Shown piece by piece: positions 22,042-34,700 of a stretch of 64,000 nt of DNA. This DNA is from Capniomyces stellatus (taxonomy: Eukaryota > Kickxellomycota > Harpellomycetes > Harpellales > Legeriomycetaceae): the NCBI GenBank assembly GCA_001661515.1, contig LUVW01000012.1:455302-519301 (forward strand), in the 5' to 3' direction. The translations under genes were made by a program, and so were the position numbers. The notes below the pieces were generated by a model. It worked only from the letters and a program-made list of their open reading frames with translations. It searched no databases and was not told where the DNA came from. The number at the start of each line of letters is the position of its first letter. Within the stretch, counting starts at the first letter, position 1.

Positions 22042-22858
22042 TTCATAAAAGGAATTGGACTTGCAGATATTTATTATTTTCTTTGTTTCTTATCTTCGCT
22101 TCAGTCTTGCGTTAGTCCTAGGATACATTGATTTGCCAATATTTTTTTTACCTTGTATTCTTCCAGCTAAACAAAGAAAAACAAGCAAATCTTTCTTGTG
22201 GGGGGTTTTTATTAATATATATATATTACAAGTAAAGAGTGGCAATCTCGAAATTCCAACTGTGTATGGTATCGTTTTGGACTGAGGGACGTAAAAACAA
22301 CAATGTTGCTGACATGAGTTGAATGGAATGTATTTTATATCGAACCAGGTCGTTTTCCAAACAGGAAAAAGTAAATGAAGAAAAAAAAAAGTTGAAAGAG
22401 GAAAAAGAAGGAAAAAGGGTATCGAAAGAGAAATTGGAGTGGCATTTCTTTTTAGAATCCGGAGTTTAAAAGCGGACCAACGCAATTTCAAGAAATCTTG
22501 CGCGAGTCATTGGCCAATAGTGCATCGATGCTCGAGCCATACAAGAAGAGGATTTTCCAGCGCTATTAGATATTTGAGACCAAAGTGTACATAACCCACA
22601 TTGCATCATAAAAAGAGTTCTTATTGCTTTAAAAGTAACACAATGATCAAAACAAGAAAGAATACCATTAATATAACAAAAAATAAAAAATAAATTGGCA
22701 AAAAAGGGGAGAAAAAAGAAAGAAGAAAGAACGAAAAGGGATTGTAGGGGGGGGGGGGGGGNAAAAAAAAAAAAAAAAAAAAAAAAAAGGGGGGAAAAAA
22801 AAAAAAAAAAAAAAAAAAAAGGGTTGGGGGGGGGGGGGGGGGGGTTCTATGGTAAGAA
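22042..22858. other. Intergenic region ending in low-complexity assembly gap
   Basis: This separates the SMP3 start from the RRN6-like stop, both on the minus strand. Short open frames occur but none resembles a protein. The last 110 bp are dominated by poly-G and poly-A with an N. Confidence 0.5.
22747..22844. other. Poly-G/poly-A block with an N, probable assembly gap
   Basis: About 15 G, one N at 22762, 26 A, GGGG, 26 A, GGGTT and a G run. It is unlike the surrounding AT-rich DNA and lies only 15 bp past the stop codon of the RRN6-like gene. Homopolymers of both bases around an ambiguous base are best read as a sequencing or gap-filling artefact. Confidence 0.8.
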
Positions 22859-25800
22859 TTAAAACCCAAGTTTTCTGATTTTCTTCTTTTTCTTGGTGAT
22901 TTTGGTAGTGGATTGAGAGGCAGATGCTTGGGTTTTAGATTTGACTTGGGAGCCAAAGACATCGAAAGTGCTTGGGCTAAACATTGTGGTGGCAGGCACA
23001 GTGAGTATGTCAGAGGGATTGGCGTGTTCGTCTGGGGGCAAAATAGTGTTTCTGGTGAGATTTAGCGAGCCTAGCCTGGCAAAGCCAGATATGTTTGTAG
23101 AGTTTAGTTGTTGGGTTTGGGTTTGTTGAAGATGGTGGGGCTGGGAAATGAACTGAAGTTTAGTCTGGATCTTCTGCCTTCTTGTGCTGGTTGGGTTTGA
23201 GGTGTTTGCCGAAGAGTAGCCAGAGTTTTGGCTAGCGACAGACGAATACCCAGATTGTGACCCGATGGTAGCGGATCTTCTGTTGCGTGAGCTATATCCC
23301 GATTCATTTGCACTCGAGTTCACTGACGAGTACCCATTTTCGTACTCGAAATTGACCTTGTCAGCAAAAGTGCTGTTCAGCGCCGACCCGTTTAGGTTCT
23401 GCAAGGCGTTTTGGTTAGCAGGCGAGTAATACGTGTCCCAGAGCCTGTTTAAGGATTTGACTGATAGTGGAATAGACAGGTTTTTGTGGTTGATGTTGAG
23501 CAGTTTAATGTACTTTTGGCTCTCTTTTGTTTTTTGCAAGATGGCTTTATCCACAACACCCAAACCTGCAGCACCCACATTGGTAACTTTCGGGCCTTTA
23601 GCTGCACCCGAAAGGTCGTCTTCACGGTCTCCACAACCACCGCCGTTCTCAGGCCCAGATCCAAAATTCACAAGATCTGGATTGGTTACCGAAATGGTAA
23701 TGGAGTTAAACAGCAAATCCTTTGCCAGGTAAGACATTGCATTTGTGTATCGGTTTCTGGCAACATCTAATATTTCCGACGCGATCTCAGTTGCATCTCC
23801 CAGACTCGTATTATTACTTATAGTCAAGTCACCAAAGCTATCAATTACATTCTCTTCAGTTAATTTGTTGACAAATGGGTGTTGGGATTTTAGATAGACT
23901 ACTATAGGGTCAAGAATCGACTTCCATTCGCAAACTTTTCCATCAAATTCATCGTCATCAGCCTCAAGTCCGCTTTCCGAGTCGTTTTCGGGCTTTCCAT
24001 TGCTGCTTTTCGAGTGGTTAGGAGAGGTTTGGTTCTTTTTCAAGTTTAAAATCTCCGGTTTTTTTCTCGAGTAGCTTAACAACGACAACTCCAAAAGCGT
24101 CATTCCACTGCTTTGGTCTTTAATACTGGATACGGATATTGGGTGTATACTCAGACACTTCAGTTTAGCCACTAGCTTGTCAAGGCTGCCTGTAGTGTCA
24201 GACCCACTCTCAGCACCCGCCCCGCTTGTAGCCAGCTGGTGTAAATATATCAGATTATACAGCTCAAGTTCCACTAAACTTGTAAAAAACAGGGTGGCTG
24301 GGCTGTCCAGAATATCAAGATTTAAGCTGACCACATTATCGCAGCTACTTTCACCATCTCGATACATGAGCACCTCATTATTCAAGTCCAGTACAATGTT
24401 GGTTTTAATAAAATAAAGACTCATTTTTACAACTTCGCTTGCTAGCTTGTTGTGGCCCGAACTGGCCATCGCTTGTAGTCTTGACGGAAGTACTTTTAAG
24501 TTCTCGCTAGCACCTGCAGCGTTTTTACTCTTAAATTGGCCGCCGTTTTGATTTGCCAATTTCGTATTGCTCAAATAGTTGAACAGTGCGTACTCGATCG
24601 AGTCACCGATTATAGATTTAACTAGGGTTTTTTTCTGCTTTGTTATCCTGTTAAATATACCGATTACCTTTAGCTCTTTGACACTGTAATTCAGCTTGCA
24701 TCTGTCGGACTGTGCATGTAAATCTATAAATAAAAAAAACCCCCCACAAATAGTATTTCAAAATCAAGTAGAGTTAAATCCAAATTCAAATCCAAATACA
24801 AATCCTAATCTGGTTGGTTGGTTGGTTGGAATAAAGCTTTATAGCTGGATCAATATAAATATACATATAAATCAATATATGTAAATCAATATAAATCAAT
24901 ATATATATATATATAAACACTTTACATGTATAGGCAAATCGCAAGTCTCGTCTCACAAAAGGCCATTCTTGGTTGGCTAATTCGGATCTTTCAACCAAGT
25001 TCTGGTCATAATTTTGCTCCCTGCTGATAAAAACCTGGTTATTGCCATCAACCAAATCGAAATTCTTGTTTCTTCTGACCTGCGAGCTCAAAGTTGCCAG
25101 CCTAGAATCTTGATTCAGGCCAGACGTTCTATTCAGCCCACTTCCATAAGAAATGTTCTGGGAAAACACCATTCCATCCTCAGAAACCTGAAACACATCA
25201 GCGCTGCCATCCCCAAGCAAACTGATGGCTATTCCATCGAGTTTAGGAAGCGATGATAGTTCGTGGGTCTTCAGCTTGTCTAGCACTCTGTCAGAAATGA
25301 ACTGTGTGCTGCTGACATCGTCCATAAGCCGAAGCTTTGATATTTTGTGGTTATGAAACGGTTCTACTTCGTTTACATGGGTACTGCAAAACGACATTCC
25401 ATTGCCCCCATCTCTCGAGTAATTGTACACTCTCAGCTGCGACTCTTTCTTGGTCCCTACTATTATGCTGCTTTCCTGAGGCTCTTTGCTGTTGCTCACA
25501 GTTAACAGTGTTGTTGGCGGATCTTTGATTGGGAATCTGTGCTTCCAAGTTATCAGTGGGTGTTTCGCCATCCTCAGGTCAAACAAATATACATTGTGGG
25601 TCGTTCCTATCACTGCATGCGGCTTTTCGTACAGTCCCGCCTTTACACACGTTACCTTTTCAACCTCATCGCTGCTTTCAACCCCAAAAGTTGCAAATCT
25701 CGACAGCGTGCTTTTCGGGTTTACCTACTCGAAATTTTTTGTTTTTCTCCCAGCTGTTAATCCGTAAATCACCAGCAACTACAAAAAAAAAAGAGTTACG

Positions 25801-26443
25801 ACTATTTTTTACTTCAATCATTTTTTTTCTCCCCCCTTACCCTAACGTCAATCGTATAGCAGCTGTCGGCCGATGCATGCAGGAATATCTTTGGCGAGCT
25901 CCAGTACTCTGTGGACGACCAGTCTAAATCATTAAACTTTTTTCCATTCCCCTTGTAAAGTACAGTCTCGCTAGTTTTTTTTTATTTTTTTTGATTATTA
26001 CAACGCCAGAATTTCAAATACAGATTTTAGTCCAAAATCAAACTCAAATTCAAATTAAAAAAAATCTAGAACATGTCAGACTTCCAAGTTTCAGTTTGCT
26101 TGATCTCTCCAGATTGTACACCATATGTTAATCAAAGTGTTTTTTGGGGCTTACTTTTGTGTAGAAAAATCCCAAATTCTAATTGTCTGGTCAGTCGATG
26201 TCATCAGTATTTCGGTAGGGTTCCACAGACTTGGTGTTATGTGGCATATATGTCTATCCCTGTACTCTGTAAAATACGAGTCGCCAATCACCCCACATCT
26301 CATCGGGCTGTACAATAGTTTGCTTTTTCTGTCAATATCTAAAAAGTCCAAAGCTGTTTCAACCATCGATATCTTTTCCGCCGTTCTCACAAAGAAAAAT
26401 TCTGAAAAAATTCAACCATATCACCGTTTTTCAGTAAATTTTT

Positions 26444-26475
<32 letters not shown>

Positions 26476-28147
26476 NNNNAAAAAAAAAAAAAAAAAAAAA
26501 AACCAAATCAAACAATGAACATAAAGGAATCAATACAGTTGCGCCTTACGCCAACTGCTATCAAAAATTTCCTAGTTGTGATAGTTTAGAATAATCATAG
26601 TTACCATCATCAACACAAGACTTTATCAGCTGGTTTATCGGCGTTTTAAAAGACAACGGCGACCCATTTCCATTGATATTTAAACCATCCCAATTAACAT
26701 CCTTTAATAGCTGCTGGTCTTTTTCTCTCTTTACATTCGGGTATGTCCCTATTTTATTTCGCAAATTCAGATACCTTGTTTAGCTTCGTGCATCCTCAAG
26801 CCACACGGGGTGGCTAAACACCAAGAAAACATACATAGGCAATTCATCTATTGTTTATAACCCAGTCACTACAAAATAAAAAAAAAACTTTGTCATGACT
26901 AAATAAATAAATGAATCCAATTACTTAGTTCTGTGTGAGCCTGCCCTCCCGTGTACATCAACCAGTCAACGCCTTCTAGCAATCCTAGCTCTAACCATAG
27001 TTTAAACACAAATCAACTTTCTAGTCTAAATATAAAAACAAAACCATCATTTATAGCCCAGTAGATCTTACTCTCACCACTTGAGCTTGGATGTTCGTCG
27101 TCTTCACCTTCGCTGCTGCTTGAATCTCCTACACATTTTCTTAAAATCTCTGGTTTAATAACGCACGCTCTGTTTCCAATAAGCGGGCTGTAGTTATCCA
27201 TAAGGTATCCCAGCTCCAAGCTCTCTTCAACTTCACCATCAATAACTATCGGGGGAATTTCTACTCCCGGATTAAAAAAGTCCAGTTGCTCTCGCTACAC
27301 CCATTTAAAAGCAAATTGAACCACCACACGTTTTTATCATTTAAATAACTCCAGACAATTACCGACTCTACACTTATGACAATACTATCAATACTACTGA
27401 TTTCACATTGTAGCTTATGTATTTACGAGTTCAACTAACCAGTGTTTTGATCATATCTCTGTTCATGTACGAGTAAGATGGGATTTCGTGCTTTCTGATA
27501 GACGGCCGTATGAATCTCAAGCTACTCAACGGCTTCCAATCGTCAGTTCCTAATTTATGAATTTCAAAATGCGTTTTTTTTAAAGATAAAATAAAGCAGT
27601 AAATCCAAAATGCTCAAACAAATCCAAACTGCTCGAACAAATCCAAACTGCTCGAACAAATCCAAACTGCTCGAACAAACACAAGCTGCTCAAACAAATA
27701 CAAGCTCCTCAGACATTGTCATTTGAGACTAGCTTGGCGCTGAACGCACCAACATTCTTAAAATTTACCTGCTAAAGGATCATTGTACTTTGCCCAGTCT
27801 ATTCCGTTGGCCAAGAGATCCGTGGTTTCACCGCCAAGGTCTCCATACCCCGTATCCAATTTCGACCCTTTTTGGGCGCTTTTCTTGTCGTATGTTTGCA
27901 ATGCAAATTGTTTCAACTGGCCAATTTCGAGCCCTTCAAACTTCTGTTTTTTCCCTGATTGTGGCCAAAGTATTAATGGAATCTGGTTTTTTCGCTTCTC
28001 CAAAATACTGCTGCTCCCTAAATCTATGTTGTCTAGCTCTGCCTCGACACCTTGTACGCTTTGTTGGGTTGTAATGTCTGAATCGGGAATACTTGGTGCG
28101 TAGCTCGAATTATATTCCCTATCATTGTCAAAATCATCTTGCTCCAT
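22859..28147 (-). CDS. RRN6: RRN6/TAF1C-like RNA polymerase I initiation factor
   Basis: Multi-exon minus-strand gene, ATG at 28147, TAA at 22859. Phased exons: 28147-27769, 27549-27440, 27294 to about 27075, several short exons between about 27.0 and 25.8 kb, about 25.74-24.926, and 24723-22859. The first half looks like a beta-propeller: FKTPINQLIKS, TEILMTSTDQTIRIWDF, DLDWSSTEYWSSPKIFLHAS then YTIDVR, and TTHNVYLFDLRMAKHP followed by LITWKH. The last string, an LDLR-x-P-L-SWKH type motif, is what I recall from Rrn6 (yeast core factor) and TAF1C (SL1), which place Pol I on the rDNA promoter in the nucleolus. The second half is helical with Ser-rich low-complexity stretches and a basic C-terminus (KKKKKIRKLGF). 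A poly-A gap with NNNN at 26476-26479 lies within the gene, so an exon may be incomplete. The assignment rests on recalled pattern; another WD-like nuclear protein is possible. Confidence 0.55.
26447..26502. other. Poly-A block with NNNN, assembly gap inside the RRN6-like gene
   Basis: 29 A residues, four N (26476-26479) and 23 A residues interrupt the RRN6-like gene between the exon encoding the TSTDQTIRIWDF-type repeat and the exon encoding SFKTPINQLIKS. The gap may hide coding sequence; the splice structure on its upstream side cannot be closed with confidence. Confidence 0.85.
27601..27714. repeat. 19-bp tandem repeat, six copies, in intron 1 of the RRN6-like gene
   Basis: Unit AAATCCAAACTGCTCGAAC (19 bp), six copies end to end from 27601 to 27714. 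Copies 2-4 are identical; copies 1, 5 and 6 differ at a few positions (for example AAACACAAGCTGCTCAAAC). It lies wholly in the first intron (27550-27768). Confidence 0.95.
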
Positions 28148-28795
28148 GTATCTAAAGTTTCTATTTATTCTTGGACTTTCTATAACTCACTGGCTTTTGG
28201 GTTGTGTTTGGTCGATCTAATGTATTTTGTGACCTTTTCTCTTGTATTTTATTATTAATAAACTGACTCTTTTTTTTAAAAAAAAAAAGTGTTTAATTTA
28301 TCAAAGGATTTTAATATTATGTTTGTATCGTGAGACTATTCTTATTGTTATTCTTGTCGCTTTGTCGGTTTGGGATCCAAACTGCAAATTGAGTATAAAT
28401 AAAAAGTGAATGGTTTAAGTCTGATTGAGCTTGGTGAAAAAGCACACCAAAAGTCGGTTATTGGATTTTTTTGTTTGAAAGAAATGACTTTAGATTAATC
28501 TAGATCGAAATCCTTGTGTTATTGAATTTCAACAATAAAAAAAGAAAAAAGAAAGCTGTATTCAACCAATAACGGAAAAAAAAACTGATTTTTTTTTAAT
28601 TTTTATTGTTGCTATTAAATAGAATTATAAAATAACGATGTTTGGTAGATGCTAAATATATTAATTAAATCAAAAAATGGATTGTGAATTGTGGATTGTA
28701 CAGCTATGACGTTACAAGGACATACTAATACATTGATTGTGTATTGTTATTGGTATTGAAACCACACTCTAGATTGCTACAAATATTGATACAGT
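28148..28795. other. Intergenic region, no gene seen
   Basis: Between the start of the RRN6-like gene and the stop of ABCG copy B (both minus). AT-rich, with T and A runs near 28268-28290 and 28575-28600. Nothing else recognised. Confidence 0.5.
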
Positions 28796-30712
28796 TCAAA
28801 TCCAAATGTACTTTGGTTTGATTTTATATCGTAAAGCCAAGTATGCAATGAAATAAAAAAAGAACGCAATAGCAAAGTTACAGCCAATGCTAATTGGAAT
28901 GCTAGAGTTGCCTATGCCGTTAGCATTAAGTACGGCTTGGCCATCAGGGTAGCAGACAACGCCTGGGTTTTGAGAACAGTCAAATGTTCTTCCTGTAAAC
29001 TCGTTTGTCATAACAGCCACATACGTGTGGTATAGATACGAAATGTACCTGATCCAACTGAGAATGGGTGTTAGGGTTGAGGGGTTGACAAGGTTTCCAC
29101 CATAGATAACAAATATGCAGAGAATTAGCGGGGCTATGATTGTAGCAACTTCGATGTTTGGGGCTGTTGCAGAGACTGCCAAGGCAAACCCAAACGAGCA
29201 AAAAATTGCGGAAAAGTATATTGCTATGTATATAAAGTATTTTGTGGCCACAAACTGGAATTTGGTTAGAAAGTACACACCCGTCAGCATAATAAAGTTG
29301 GTGAGCATCACAATTGGAAACTTTGTAAAAATGACGGAAAAGGTAAATGATGATACTCTGTATGACCCACAAGCCCGCTCACGCAACATCACTTGTCGTT
29401 CGTCAAATAGCACGGCCAGCAGGGGCATAACAACAGTAAAAAGCGCGTTGATGGAAAGCAGGAATATCAATCCGGTTTTGTTTTGTGCTTGGGCAAATCC
29501 AACTCCGGGATTAAAAAACGTAAACCCAATTAGAATCATTGTTATTATCGACGACAGAAAATACGAAAGTATAATGTTTTTCTCTCGCAGTTGCCGTCGC
29601 CAGGAACGTCTCAGCAAAAGTGTAAACTCTCTGTGCCATGAATTAATCCAGTAGGATTTGTATGAATTGTTTCCGCTGCTATATGCTTTGGTGCATTTCT
29701 CTGTGGTCAGTTTTTTCATGTTGGCGATTGAAAAGGGCTTTAATTTAAACTCTCGATCCCTACTACTTGTTTCCCTGCTAACGGCGTCTACAGTATCGTC
29801 AGCGTTCTCCCTGTTGTCTGCTGGCATGTTTTCAAGGTGCTCTGACCAGTGAAGTTTCAGTTTTTCGACTCTTTGTGTAGACTTTTGTAGGCTCTCCTCG
29901 TTGTGTGTATCTATGGTAGTAATGTTGATAAAAAAGTTGGCTGGGTTTTCGTGTTCAGGGCAGGTGTATCCAATCGAGGAAAAATACTCTATAGACTTGC
30001 TAACAGGGCCATTATAAACCACACCGCCCGGGGCCAAAACTATGACCTTGTCAAACATGCCAAACACAATTGAGCTAGGTTGGTGGATTGATGTCAACGT
30101 AACGATGTTGTTTTTCTTGGAAATATCGCGAACAAGCTTTATCACCATTTCTGCAGAGTTGCTATCAAGACCTGACGTGGGCTCGTCCAACATAATTATC
30201 TTGGGATCAGTTACAATCTCAACGCCAATTGAAACTCTCTTCTTTTCGCCACCACTAACGCCCTGTATCTTATCGTCGCCAACCAGCGTGTCAGACGCCT
30301 TTAGCAGTCTTAAACTGTTCAACAAATTCCTTACTCTGTCATTTTTATCCTGAGCCGAGTGTACGCTGCTATCCAGTCGGAACTCGGCGGCGTACTGCAG
30401 AGTTTCCTTTACCGTCAACGAAGGAAACAGTATATCTGTTTGCTCTACATATGCCGCTTGTTTTTTGAACTTTGTTGGAATTCGTTTTTCCCCGTCAAAC
30501 AAGATCTCTCCAGACACTTTTCCAGTAGAAATACGGCCTGCTAATATGTTGATCAGCGTTGTTTTCCCTGACCCCGAACAGCCTATTATTGCCACCATTT
30601 CTCCTGGACTGACTGTCCCGCTAACATTGCTTAATATGGTGTGCGTAGTGTGGTTTAGTTTGTTGCCAACCGTTACGCTGTAGCTTATATTTTTAAACGT
30701 TAAAACAGTCAT
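28796..30712 (-). CDS. ABCG/WHITE-type half ABC transporter, copy B
   Basis: Single exon on the minus strand, 638 aa, ATG at 30712. NBD: Walker A GCSGSGKT at residues 44-51, signature VSGGEKKR at 152-159, Walker B IIMLDEPTSGLD at 172-183 and H-loop SIHQPSS. The membrane domain starts near residue 375 (SWRRQLREKNIILSYFLSS) and ends with ALRYKIKPKYIWI. NBD motifs fall at exactly the same residue numbers as in copy A (10836-13076), and stretches such as FGFALA, IYGGNL and WIRYISYLYHTYVA have direct counterparts there, so the two are paralogues. Copy B lacks the long Pro/Ser-rich linker of copy A. It should act as a homo- or heterodimeric membrane exporter; the substrate is unknown. Pairing with copy A is possible but not shown. 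Confidence 0.93.
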   Translation of the reverse strand: MTVLTFKNISYSVTVGNKLNHTTHTILSNVSGTVSPGEMVAIIGCSGSGKTTLINILAGRISTGKVSGEILFDGEKRIPTKFKKQAAYVEQTDILFPSLTVKETLQYAAEFRLDSSVHSAQDKNDRVRNLLNSLRLLKASDTLVGDDKIQGVSGGEKKRVSIGVEIVTDPKIIMLDEPTSGLDSNSAEMVIKLVRDISKKNNIVTLTSIHQPSSIVFGMFDKVIVLAPGGVVYNGPVSKSIEYFSSIGYTCPEHENPANFFINITTIDTHNEESLQKSTQRVEKLKLHWSEHLENMPADNRENADDTVDAVSRETSSRDREFKLKPFSIANMKKLTTEKCTKAYSSGNNSYKSYWINSWHREFTLLLRRSWRRQLREKNIILSYFLSSIITMILIGFTFFNPGVGFAQAQNKTGLIFLLSINALFTVVMPLLAVLFDERQVMLRERACGSYRVSSFTFSVIFTKFPIVMLTNFIMLTGVYFLTKFQFVATKYFIYIAIYFSAIFCSFGFALAVSATAPNIEVATIIAPLILCIFVIYGGNLVNPSTLTPILSWIRYISYLYHTYVAVMTNEFTGRTFDCSQNPGVVCYPDGQAVLNANGIGNSSIPISIGCNFAIAFFFYFIAYLALRYKIKPKYIWI

Positions 30713-31757
30713 TGTATCAAAGTAAGCAGAAAAGCATTGGTTTTCTCATCTATTTTTTTTTGTTCAACTAACACCCAAGCCAAACCTGACTTGGTTTACT
30801 TTTGGTTTTCTTTGCTGTTAACATTAGCCTTAATAATGTTCATAATGTCACAAAAATTGTTCTGGTATTCTGTCATTAGTATGGAAGCACCAAGATAAAT
30901 AGCTAAATATCACAGGCCATTCGATTATATAGCAACCAAAGTATACTCTCACTATAAAGCAATCTAACTGCACCAAATAGAAATAGCAGTTCCATTTAGA
31001 ATATTTAATTGGGAGAACATATTACAACTGGAAGTCTCAATCGAAGCATATTATTTTGTATATTGTAAATAGTGGTAGGGAGCACAAAAAAGCATGGCCG
31101 AGTATATTAAGAAAAATAATGGTGAAATAGAGAAACCTAGCTTGTCGAGCTACAAAGAGTAGCAGGATATGTCTATTTGGTATTTTTGCTATATTAAATT
31201 TGAAAAAAGGGAATTGAAGCTATTGGTGACTTTTGGTAGCGATGATTATAACAAAGAGGTTAGATGTTTGTAATATTCAGTCGCTCAAATGTGGAGTTGG
31301 GGGTTGAGTTGATAATATTAAAAGTATTAAATTAATATGAACATCAAGTGTATTGGTAAAAGTAGGAAAAAAATATATAGTTGTTGGGATTGGTTTATAG
31401 AATGCCAATGATGAGGGGAAAGAAGGGTGTGATATATAGTAAAGTAGAATATACATTTTGAGGCAACAGAAGATTGGATATGAATAGGATATGTATAAAA
31501 ATGAATTATGATGAATTATTAGAAAAAAAAGGAGGAAAAAAACATAAAGGAAAAAAAAAAGAGAAAGGTTAAGAATTAAGAGTCAGGAACAAGAGTGTAG
31601 AGAAAGGAGGGAGTGATAATTCAAGCTGATTGTAGGACATAACATATTATACAGTTTCGAAAAGGTAAATACTGTTAAATCGAAATTATAAATGCAATTT
31701 ATTTACACGTTGGCAGATTTTTTTTTTAAAAAAAGAAAATGCCAAGTCGATAGAAGG
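30713..31757. other. Intergenic region, no gene seen
   Basis: About 1 kb between the ABCG-B start and the FIG4 stop. AT- and purine-rich on the plus strand, with A runs near 31526-31560. No frame longer than a few tens of codons and no RNA gene recognised. Confidence 0.5.
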
Positions 31758-34700
31758 CTAAATGTCGGTGTAAGACTCGTACATCAAGAGAGACTTTTGG
31801 TCAACTGAGGGAATCTCCAGCCGAGTAAAGCTACTCGAACAATCTATGGACCTATAAAACTGATAAAGTTCATCGCTAGTAGTGATTTTTGGCTTGTTCT
31901 CCTTGTTTTCGGTGGCTTTTAAACAAGACGGGTTTGGTGGATCATTGATCATTTTCTCAAACTGGTCTACATAGTCTCTGTACTGTTTTGTAGCGAAATC
32001 ACTCAGAACAGGTAGATTCATAGGTCCCAGATCCGGTAGCTGAAACTCCTTCCCAAACTCGTCAATGCTGGAATTAGGCCTGCCCTTGAACCCTGAATCA
32101 GCTGAGTTTGAGTTTGAATTTGAGTTTGAATTGATGTTGGGTGACTTGGCATTATCGCATTTTAAAGAAAACTTTTTGTATATTTTTGACCTGATTTTTC
32201 TTATTTTCAGATCTTTGAGGTGTTCGGAACCGGGTTTGCAGGTAAGGTTGCAAGTTTTGTGGTTGCAAGTTTTGTGGTTGTTTTGAGAGTGGCCACCAAA
32301 CCAAAAATCCAGGCTGGAATGGTCTTCGGTGCCAGGCGTAGAGTCAGAGCTGGAGTCTGATTCGCACAACAGCTCCAAATCCGAGTCGATGTTTATGTTC
32401 AGGTCAGCGTCCCGGTTCAAAGAAGCATCGGTTTTCATGCTCTCGGTGACCAGCCATTTTGGACTTTTTCTCGCTTGTTTAATCGCTCTGTAGCTGGACT
32501 CTAGTTTGCGATCACCAACTCCGCGTTTGGATACAAACGGGCTTGCATTGATGTCGGAGGTGGATGTGTTGTATCTTGAGTTTGAATTTACGCTTGATAA
32601 AAACAAATTGTCAAACGACGTGTACTTGGATGGATTGTAATACTGCGACCAGAAATCAAACTTTTCGCAGCCAGATTGACTGCTTTTAGCTTGCAGAATG
32701 TCTTTTTCGGGTTCGGAGATAGCCACCTCATTTTCCGAAAATGAAGAATCAAGCCTAAACAGTTGTAAATAAAAACAGCAAGGTATTAGCACTGATAAAT
32801 TGATATTCAATGTTCACTATTAATTATAGTGCACGTTTAAGAGTATTTTCAATCGCCAATTGATAACAAAACGAAACAAAACAAAACAAAACAAAAAGGG
32901 GGAAGGGAGGGGGGGGGGGGGNNNGGGGGGGGGGGGGGGGGGGGGGGGGGGAGTAAAGCTGTTTATAGAAATTGGTTTAGAAAATCATTTACTTTTTTTG
33001 CTGCTCCGAATTCATCACTATATCGTTGCAGTGAAAGGGATCGTCCAGGTCCAACTTGATGCTGCGGTCCATATGGTTGATGTCGCTTCTATACAGTGAG
33101 TCGCTTTTTTCTAGAAATAACGTAATCGCAAGCTGTCTTTCAGCATCAACAAATGAGTTGGAGTAGTATCGTCTCAAACTGACTATCAAGTCCCGTGAAT
33201 GGCTTGTCCAGTTGCTAAGCTTTCTGTAAGTCTGGACCGTGTTAACAAGGTGAGACCCACCATACTGGAGCGCTATTGTGTCGCCTAAATCGTGGTACAT
33301 CTCCTCAAGCATAATGGCAGCATCAGTGTCAAATGCCAAATAAGGCTCGGCCAAAGCGCCCAATTCGTGCAGCTGATGGGCTAAGGCCACTTTCCCTATT
33401 ATCGACTGTGCAGCATTTGTTCGGTCTAAACAATCAATGCAATTAGATCGAAGAATCCCCTTTTGTACCCGCCTGCCTTTTCTATACAGCTCTTGGCCTT
33501 TTTCGGTTTTGTTCAGCTTGGAACCATTCATTTCGTTCGACTCCTTTCTTCTCAAATAGTTTATATAGGGCTCTGGTCCATTGTGAAAAAACCCCGTTAG
33601 TGTCAGTGTCTCTTCACCTATTTCCTCCAATATTGCTAGCACATCGTCTTGTCGATTACGCTTAGCCCTAGACATATCCCAGCCAATGTACAAAATTTTC
33701 TTGTCTCCTGTCAAAAACTGATTGAGATACTTTATACACTCTGAAAACTCTTCGCCAAGCATTGATTCCCTCTTGTGAACCTCTTTAGTCTATTAAAGTA
33801 TGATGTATACATACAAACACACAAATACATAAATTTAATTAATCTCACCAATCAATTTGCAATAGTAATAGTAATAGTAACATTATTCTCAAACTTACCT
33901 TAATAAGACTTAAAACTATTATTGGTGCGCCATATCTCTTGGATAATTGCTGGAAATGTAGCCCTGCAACTGTAAAATACGGATCACGGACATTCAGTTC
34001 AATTGGTGGCTTAGGCTTCATAGCTGATGTATCCTGTGACCAAAAGAGCGGAATCGAACCTCGATGCTGAACAAACGATGTGTAGTTTGGATTCGTGTTC
34101 GGAACTCCGTATGGCAAATCAAACGGCGTAACGTCCATCGTGTGTACTATTTGCTCGCTTTCAACGTCATTCGCTACATACCCCTTTTCATTCACTCCCC
34201 GCTTCAAAAACCTGACTCCTGCAAACACTCTTGACCGCCTAGCTATCAAAGTTACATAAACGTCTCGCCCCAGCACTGCTATTTTCGATTGGTCGGCATA
34301 CCCATGGATCAAAGGTATCATCCATCCTGTGTTTACTCCAAGCTTTGACTTTCCATTTGTTATCAATTGGTGGTTCCAAATAAAAATCGTGTTTAAATGC
34401 CCCAACACCAAATTGTTGCTACTGTCTGAGCATAATGCACATTCAGGCGATACCAAGTTTTTTTGCAGTGTATTGCTAAGATCATACGTATAGCTGAAAT
34501 AAAAATTATTCGCCAAATCAACACTCTGGAATACCGCCATATACCTACAACAAATATAGCATTCATGTAATTAACATCAACCATTCACTTTTCAATCACT
34601 TTGTATCTGTTTTTGTTTTTGTTTTGTATCTGCTCCATTATTCTTTTCTTTTTGTTTTCCATCTTCCTACCAATAAATTAAAAGAAAGTTAGGAATGTTT

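Noticed and set aside
22055..22491. Short frames on both strands upstream of SMP3
   Set aside because: No homology pattern or conserved composition; the region is the SMP3 promoter side.
27601..27714. CRISPR-like array
   Set aside because: The 19-bp units are directly adjacent with no spacers, and they lie in a eukaryotic intron.
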